NCBI GenBank assembly: GCA_016930895.1
Contig: JAFGFV010000084.1
Location: 1 to 10,579, forward strand
Direction of reading: 5' to 3'
DNA from: Spirochaetales bacterium
GTDB lineage: Bacteria > Spirochaetota > Spirochaetia > SZUA-6 > DRHE01
DNA: 10,579 nt
The notes below the pieces were generated by a model. The model was not told where the DNA came from. It worked only from the letters and a program-made list of their open reading frames with translations, and made no database searches. Below, in pieces: positions 6,626 through 10,579 of the stretch. The position numbers were made by a program, and so were the translations under genes. Each line of letters starts with the position of its first letter. Positions within the stretch are counted from its first letter, which is position 1.

Positions 6626-6646
6626 TCACCCCGGCTTCCCTACCAT
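6618..6646 (+). promoter_or_regulatory. Putative sigma70-like promoter of infA
   Basis: A perfect TTGACA (6618-6623) is followed after exactly 17 bp by TACCAT (6641-6646, four of six). Transcription would start near 6653, giving a leader of about 21 bases that contains AGGAG at 6663-6667, well placed for the GTG at 6674. The -35 box lies inside the palindrome at 6606-6625. Confidence 0.6.
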
Positions 6647-6673
6647 CCATCCAACAGCAAACAGGAGCATCGC

Positions 6674-6892
6674 GTGGCCAAAGAAGAGGCAATCGAAGTC
6701 GAAGGCATCGTCAAGGAATCCCTCCCCAACACGATGTTCCGTGTGGAGATCAGGAGCGGCCACGTGATCCTTGCGCACCTCTCCGGCAAGATGCGCAAGC
6801 ACTACATCCGCATCGTCCCGGGCGACAAGGTCAAGGTCGCCCTCTCCCCGTACGACCTGACCCGCGGCCGCATCATCTACCGCGAACGATAG
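6674..6892 (+). CDS. infA: Translation initiation factor IF-1
   Basis: A 72-residue protein, exactly the usual IF-1 length, made of a single S1-like OB fold. It starts [19 protein letters not shown], has the family core [19 protein letters not shown] at 29-47 and [20 protein letters not shown] at 48-67. IF-1 binds the A site of the 30S subunit and works with IF-2 and IF-3 in start-codon selection. The start codon is GTG at 6674, with AGGAG six bases upstream. It stands alone in this window and is not in a ribosomal-protein operon; it is divergent from the dksA-like gene with a shared palindromic promoter region. Its stop codon lies in the loop of the first of two tandem hairpins, and the gene converges on the Smr-domain gene. 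Confidence 0.96.
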   Translation: MAKEEAIEVEGIVKESLPNTMFRVEIRSGHVILAHLSGKMRKHYIRIVPGDKVKVALSPYDLTRGRIIYRER

Positions 6893-6914
6893 TTCGCCGC
6901 GAACGCTAGTTCGC
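6881..6914. repeat. Tandem 17-bp repeat, each copy a hairpin, at the infA stop
   Basis: Two adjacent 17-bp units (6881-6897 and 6898-6914) differ by one base. Each contains a six-pair stem GCGAAC/GTTCGC with a four-base loop (GATA in the first, GCTA in the second). The infA TAG at 6890-6892 runs from the loop of the first into its 3' stem arm. The gene on the other strand ends at 6921, so the pair lies between convergent genes. No T-run follows on either strand, so this is not a classical intrinsic terminator; it could block 3' exonucleases or act as a weak two-way terminator. Confidence 0.7.
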
Positions 6915-6920
6915 CGGGCC

Positions 6921-7331
6921 TCATCCCTTCAGAATCACCCAGGTCGCCCCGCTGCCACCGTGGCGCCGCTCCGCCGGCCCGAACGCCCCGGCCCGCGGCG
7001 AGCGCTCCAGCCAGGCCTTGACCACCTTCTCCAGGACCGGCCGGCCGTCGGTGTGGTTGCCCTTTCCGTGGATGATCAGTACCTTGCCCAGACCCCTGGC
7101 CGCGGCATCCCGCAGGAAGCGCTCCAGGGCAAGCTCCGCCTCAACGGCTGTCAGACCGTGCAGGTCCACCTCGGCCTGGTGAGGCAGCTTCCTGAGACGC
7201 TGGTAGCGGGTCGGGACCCGCCGCGTCTCCTGGTCCTCCCGCCCGTGACCCGGCCCCACGGTGCCCGCCATCCCGGCGGCACCCTGCCCCTCCTGCCTCT
7301 CCCACTGCTCGAGAATCTTGCCGAAGTCCAT
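6921..7331 (-). CDS. Small stand-alone Smr-domain protein
   Basis: A 136-residue protein. The first 50 residues are hydrophilic and probably disordered (Gly/Glu/Arg-rich); the rest is an Smr domain with VDLHGL at 55-60, HGKG at 88-91 and GGSGATWVIL at 125-134, the three hallmarks. Smr domains are found at the C-terminus of MutS2 and as small proteins such as YdaL or SmrB; several are endonucleases acting on RNA or DNA, and SmrB cleaves mRNA at collided ribosomes. Which role applies here is not known. The start is ATG at 7331; a TTG two codons earlier (7337) is also possible and an in-frame TGA upstream rules out a longer form. No ribosome binding site is visible, and since batE stops 32 bases before, translation may depend on coupling to it. 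It is the last gene of the bat cluster in this window. Confidence 0.88.
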   Translation of the reverse strand: MDFGKILEQWERQEGQGAAGMAGTVGPGHGREDQETRRVPTRYQRLRKLPHQAEVDLHGLTAVEAELALERFLRDAAARGLGKVLIIHGKGNHTDGRPVLEKVVKAWLERSPRAGAFGPAERRHGGSGATWVILKG

Positions 7332-7363
7332 GTTCAAATGGGAACATAGCCGCGCCGGGCACC

Positions 7364-8410
7364 TCAGTCAAGCACAATCGCTGCAGTGCCGACCCAGCCC
7401 CGGAACTCGGATGCGGTCTCCACCAGGTAGTACTCCCCGGCCTGTCCTCGGATCCGGACGCTCGTTCCCGGCGGCAGGAGAAAGCCGGCTCGGGCCTCGG
7501 GCTCGGGGATCTTCATCAGCCCGACCCCCTCGGCCACCACAACCCCCACGGGACGGCGCTCGTCGTACAGAAGCCCGAGAAAGAAGCCCAAACTGGTCGC
7601 AGCCCCGATGGCGAACAGAATCATCAGGATCAGGGCGCGCACGCCCCCCCGCCGGAGGGCGAACCCTGCCGCACCGAGGCCCAGGTTGGCGAGCGCCAGG
7701 GTGACCACGAACAGCGCATCCGGCTCCACGGGCACGGGCATCGGCAGCTGCCCCTGCAGACCGGCCCGCTTTTCCAGGGCGGCCAGGGCCCGCCGCGTGA
7801 CCTGGCTGCCGGGCCTGGCCTGCAGGCTCCTGCGCAGGTGGTGCACCGCGAGCCCGGTCTCGCCGCTCCCGGCGTAGCACACCCCCAGGTTGTGCTCCAG
7901 GGCCGGATTGCAGCCCAAACGCCCTCCCGCCTCCCTGTACAGGGCCAGCGCCTCCCCCCATTTGCCGGCGGCCGACTCCTGCTCGGCCGCCTCCAGCAGC
8001 TGCTCCACGGGCACCGGGTCGGCCGCGGCTTCCCCGGCAGCCGAAGCCCCAGCCTTTCGACCCTCCCAGAGCACCGCGGTGAGCAGTCCCCCCGCCGCGA
8101 GCCCGCCGGCCAGGAGCCCGGCCACCAGCAGGACCGGAAAGCCGCGCCGTCCAGACACCGCTCCCGCGAACACCAGGAACGCCACCCCCGGCAGGAGAAA
8201 CAGCAGGTACAGCGGTTCCCCGTGGATCCGGCTGCACCGGGAGGCGAGCACCTCCGGGGCGCCGATCAGGGTGAGCTCCCGCGAAAGCGCTGCCTCCGTC
8301 CCGGGCTCGGCGTCACTGCGGGCCTGAGGGAAGGCCCAGCCGGCCAGGCCGAGAAGCAGCAGCGCTACCAGTCCTCGGCGGAGTCCTGCGGGCCTTGCGA
8401 AGACACCCAC
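7364..8410 (-). CDS. batE: BatE-like membrane protein with TPR and SH3-like domain
   Basis: A 348-residue protein. Residues 1-30 form a signal peptide or anchor (ARPAGLRRG, a Leu run, then AFPQA). Membrane segments follow at about 66-85 and 90-114, a TPR region at 133-215 (AAGKWGEALALYREAG; PALEHNLGVCYAGSGETGLAVHHLRRSL), two more membrane segments at 230-252 and 258-282, and an SH3-like domain at 288-348 that includes GEYYLVETASEFRGWV. This matches BatE of Bacteroides and Leptospira, part of the Bat (aerotolerance) membrane complex with MoxR and the von Willebrand proteins BatA and BatB. The start is GTG at 8410: it opens the signal peptide and has AGAGG five bases and GGAGGAG further upstream. 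It overlaps the end of batC by 46 bp in another frame. The same frame stays open far upstream, but that part is only a shadow of batC and batB. Confidence 0.8.
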   Translation of the reverse strand: MGVFARPAGLRRGLVALLLLGLAGWAFPQARSDAEPGTEAALSRELTLIGAPEVLASRCSRIHGEPLYLLFLLPGVAFLVFAGAVSGRRGFPVLLVAGLLAGGLAAGGLLTAVLWEGRKAGASAAGEAAADPVPVEQLLEAAEQESAAGKWGEALALYREAGGRLGCNPALEHNLGVCYAGSGETGLAVHHLRRSLQARPGSQVTRRALAALEKRAGLQGQLPMPVPVEPDALFVVTLALANLGLGAAGFALRRGGVRALILMILFAIGAATSLGFFLGLLYDERRPVGVVVAEGVGLMKIPEPEARAGFLLPPGTSVRIRGQAGEYYLVETASEFRGWVGTAAIVLD

Positions 8411-8985
8411 GACGGCCTCTCCTCCTCTTCGATCTGCTTCAGAAGCTGCCGGGTCTCCTCGTCGACCTCGGCGGGCTTGGCCGCGGCCTGCCGCTGGGCT
8501 GGCGCCGCGGGTTTGGAGGCCTGCTCGACCAGGCTCAGCTCGAGGTTGACCTTCGCGTCCCAGGCCTCCGGCCGAATCCTCAGGGCGGCGGCGAAGCCTC
8601 GAGCAGCCTCGGCGTAGTCCCCCCGTTCGTAGGCAGCTACCGCCCGGTTGAACTGCGCCCGATATCTCAGCTCCCGATGCCACCGCGACGGCGGCTGCTG
8701 CGCCTCCGCAAGCCCTTCCAGCACTCCGTCGAGGACCCTGCTGCCGGCCTCCAGCTCGCCCAGAGACACGTAGCTCGAGCCGATGTCGTATCGCACCCAG
8801 GCCTCCCAGGTCTGTCCGGCGGGCTGCTCCAGCGCGTGGAAATAACGCAGCAGGGCCAGGGCGTCCTCGCCCTTGCGGAACAGGGTGTTCCCCCGCCACA
8901 CCTCCATGGCCGTGCGGTTGGCGCTGCAGGAGGACAGCAGCAGGAGCCCGCACAGGCCCGCCGCCGTGAGCACGCCGCGCCTCAC
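8365..8985 (-). CDS. batC: BatC-like TPR lipoprotein
   Basis: A 206-residue lipoprotein. Residues 1-20 are a signal peptide with the lipobox LSSC, so Cys20 would be lipidated. TPR-like helices span about 30-150, the clearest being RAQFNRAVAAYERGDYAEAARGFAAALRIRPEAWDAKVNLEL at 109-150. An Ala/Gln-rich linker (155-172) leads to EETRQLLKQIEEEERPSW at 176-193, the C-terminal signature of BatC-type proteins. It should face the periplasm and scaffold the Bat complex. The start is GTG at 8985 with GGAGGG seven bases upstream; it overlaps the batB stop as GTGA, a sign of translational coupling. The 3' end overlaps the batE start by 46 bp. Confidence 0.85.
   Translation of the reverse strand: MRRGVLTAAGLCGLLLLSSCSANRTAMEVWRGNTLFRKGEDALALLRYFHALEQPAGQTWEAWVRYDIGSSYVSLGELEAGSRVLDGVLEGLAEAQQPPSRWHRELRYRAQFNRAVAAYERGDYAEAARGFAAALRIRPEAWDAKVNLELSLVEQASKPAAPAQRQAAAKPAEVDEETRQLLKQIEEEERPSWVSSQGPQDSAEDW
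8416..8427 (-). promoter_or_regulatory. Ribosome binding site deciding the batE start
   Basis: GAGGAGGAGAGG on the minus strand ends five bases before the GTG at 8410. It lies inside the batC coding sequence, where the same bases encode part of its Glu run, and it supports starting batE there and not further up the open frame. Confidence 0.65.
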
Positions 8986-9992
8986 AGGGTGTCCCTCCAG
9001 CGTACCGACCGCACGAGCACCGCCACGGACAGGAAGGCCGCGGCCAGCGCCAGGAACAGGCGGAAGCGGTCCTTCTGCACCGGACGCAGCCCCGGCAGCT
9101 GCCCGCTGTCCGCCACCCCGCGCAGCTCCGCCAGGATGTCTTCCGCGGTGCCCGGGGCCGGCTCCTTGAGCCGGTAGAGCTTGCCTCCACTCACCGTGGC
9201 GATTCGCTCCAGCACCTCGGGCCGCAGGCGTGAGACCACCGGCTCCCCCCGCCGGTCCCGAACCGGCTCACCGCCCGGGAGGAGCACCTCCGCGCCGGCC
9301 TCACTGCCCACGGCAAAGGCGTAGATGGGCACTCCCTCCCGCCCCGCCTGGAGGGCGGGCAGGTTGGGGTTGCCGGACAGCGACTCCCCGTCGCTGAACA
9401 GCAGCACCGTCCGATAGGGCCGGCGTCCCTCCGAAAAGGCGCCGAGCGCCGCCTCGAGGCCAGCCTGCAGATCCGAACCCGGGACAGTCATCACCCCCGG
9501 GCCCAGATAGGGGAGCAGCCCCTCCAGGGCGACGATGTCTTCGGTAAGCGGCATGAGCTTGACCGCCTCGCCCTTGAACCCCACGATCGCGAAGCGAGTG
9601 GACGCCATGGAGCGGGCGACCTGCCCGATCACCCTGCGGGTCACCTCGAGCCGGGAGATCGGCTCCCCACCAGCCGGGACGTCCCGGGCCAGCATGCTGT
9701 TGGACAGGTCGACCAGGAACACGATCTCCCGTTCCCCACGGCGCTCCTCGACCAGGGTCTCGCCCCACCGCACTCCGGAGATTGCCAGGATCGAAGCCAC
9801 GAAGAAGAGCGCCAGGAAGAGCATGGAGAAGAAGCTCTTGAAGAGGTACACGTCCATGAGGGCCTCGAAGCGCCAGGCGCCCCCCAGCTCCCGCAGGGTC
9901 CGGGCCCCTCGCCGAAAGGACAGCCGCCAGAGAACCCCGAGCACCACGAGAAAGGCCAGGGCAAAGAGCACCGCGGGGCGTTCGAGCACCAT
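8982..9992 (-). CDS. batB: BatB-like von Willebrand factor A membrane protein
   Basis: A 336-residue protein. Membrane segments lie at about 6-23 and 50-72, a VWA domain at 88-275 and a C-terminal membrane segment at 310-328, the standard BatB plan. The metal-ion-dependent adhesion site is present: DLSNS at 95-99 (DxSxS), a Ser173-Asp174 pair where most members have Thr-Asp, and FSDGE with Asp201. The VWA domain lies on the periplasmic side and probably pairs with BatA. The family is linked to aerotolerance in Bacteroides fragilis and to motility and virulence effects elsewhere, but its exact chemistry is not known. The ATG at 9992 directly abuts the batA stop (TAGATG), with GGGGAG about nine bases upstream, so translation is coupled. 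Confidence 0.9.
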   Translation of the reverse strand: MVLERPAVLFALAFLVVLGVLWRLSFRRGARTLRELGGAWRFEALMDVYLFKSFFSMLFLALFFVASILAISGVRWGETLVEERRGEREIVFLVDLSNSMLARDVPAGGEPISRLEVTRRVIGQVARSMASTRFAIVGFKGEAVKLMPLTEDIVALEGLLPYLGPGVMTVPGSDLQAGLEAALGAFSEGRRPYRTVLLFSDGESLSGNPNLPALQAGREGVPIYAFAVGSEAGAEVLLPGGEPVRDRRGEPVVSRLRPEVLERIATVSGGKLYRLKEPAPGTAEDILAELRGVADSGQLPGLRPVQKDRFRLFLALAAAFLSVAVLVRSVRWRDTL

Positions 9993-10579
9993 CTACATCA
10001 TCTCCCCGAGAAAGAACCTGCTCAGAATGAGCCCGAGAAAAACGCAGACCAGGGCGGCCACGACGAAACCGTTGTGCTTCGGACGGTGTTCGACGAACAC
10101 GTTCACTTCCTGTTCGGTCTTCTCGAGGGAGTCGATCTCCTGGAACACCGCCGTCAGGATTCCCAGAGTGCCGGAATGGAAGTATCGCCCCCCGGTTTCC
10201 AGAGCGATCGCCTTGAGCAGCTCCTCGTTCAGGTGCCCCTGGTACACTCCCTGGACCTGCCGGCCGCTGTCCGGGTCCACGAACTGCAGCGTGGTCTCCC
10301 CTTCGGTCCCGATGCCGATGGTGTAGATCCGGATCCCGAGCTCCCGCGCCAGAGCGGCGGCCCGCTCGGGCGAGACCTCCCCGGCGTTGTTGTCGCCGTC
10401 GGTCACGAGAATGATCACTTTCTCCCGCGCCCGGGAACCCTCGAGGTGCAGGGCGCTCAGCGCCAGCCCCGTCCCGATCGCCGTGCCGTCGCCGAGCTCC
10501 ATGATCAGCATGGAGTCGAGGGTCTCCAGCAGGTAGGCGTAGTCGAGGGTGGGCGGCACGCGCAGGGCGGCTTCCTTGC
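9993..10579 (-). CDS. batA: BatA-like von Willebrand factor A protein (5' part missing)
   Basis: The last 194 codons of a gene that enters from the right edge; the first codon in the window is incomplete. Visible are the second half of a VWA domain, GDGTAIGTGLALSALHL with the MIDAS Thr, VILVTDGDNNAGEVSPERAAALARELGIRIYTIGIGT with the MIDAS Asp, and a C-terminal membrane segment HNGFVVAALVCVFLGLILSRFFLG ending six residues before the stop region. This is the usual BatA C-terminus. The N-terminal membrane segment and DxSxS motif must lie outside the window. An internal GTG near 10559 is not the start, since the frame and homology carry on to the edge. It leads the batA-batB-batC-batE-smr run; moxR and a DUF58 gene would be expected further right. 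Confidence 0.9.
   Translation of the reverse strand, partial: KEAALRVPPTLDYAYLLETLDSMLIMELGDGTAIGTGLALSALHLEGSRAREKVIILVTDGDNNAGEVSPERAAALARELGIRIYTIGIGTEGETTLQFVDPDSGRQVQGVYQGHLNEELLKAIALETGGRYFHSGTLGILTAVFQEIDSLEKTEQEVNVFVEHRPKHNGFVVAALVCVFLGLILSRFFLGEMM

Noticed and set aside
6543..6692. Upstream extension of the dksA-like frame to 6692
   Set aside because: It would run through the palindromic divergent promoter and the infA start; the ATG at 6542 has a ribosome binding site and gives the normal family length.
8411..9190. Upstream extension of the batE frame to a possible start at 9190
   Set aside because: This part overlaps all of batC and the end of batB in another frame, reads as Arg/Ala/Gly-rich shadow, and a better GTG start with ribosome binding site and signal peptide is at 8410.

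Overview
The window is a GC-rich bacterial chromosomal segment, almost fully coding, with no mobile element, CRISPR array, tRNA or rRNA visible. The gene set suggests a free-living, GC-rich spirochaete (Spirochaetota): a BatA/BatB/BatC/BatE cluster, a divergent dksA-like/infA pair, and an OmpA-like protein lacking the diaminopimelate-contacting Asp, which would suit an ornithine-type peptidoglycan. This assignment is an inference; no decisive phylogenetic marker was tested.

Layout, left to right. (1) 1-660, minus: 5' part of an EamA/DMT-type permease running off the left edge. (2) 743-1948, minus: exported protein with a C-terminal OmpA-like peptidoglycan-binding domain. (3) 2070-4243, plus: two genes behind a sigma70-like promoter, a DEAD-box-like protein with a DbpA RNA-binding domain but badly eroded helicase motifs, then a TrmB-type tRNA (guanine-N7) methyltransferase with a TTG start. 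(4) 4191-5486, minus: a multi-pass membrane protein of unknown function whose 3' end overlaps trmB tail to tail. (5) 5513-6181, plus: a glyoxalase-II-like metallo-beta-lactamase-fold hydrolase. (6) 6186-6892: a DksA/TraR zinc-finger protein (minus) and translation initiation factor IF-1 (plus), diverging from a 131-bp region centred on a perfect 20-bp palindrome that contains both -35 boxes. (7) 6921-10579, minus: a tightly packed operon read right to left, batA (partial), batB, batC (TPR lipoprotein), batE (TPR/SH3-like membrane protein), then a stand-alone Smr-domain protein.

Functional themes: RNA and ribosome biology (pseudo-helicase, TrmB, IF-1, DksA-like) and the cell envelope (OmpA-like, Bat membrane complex, unknown membrane protein). 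The most notable points are the probable DEAD-box pseudo-helicase, the shared palindromic promoter of dksA and infA, the Asp-to-Ala change in the OmpA domain, and a tandem pair of hairpins at the infA stop codon. I saw no clearly novel multi-gene system. All intergenic gaps are short (largest 131 bp and 121 bp).
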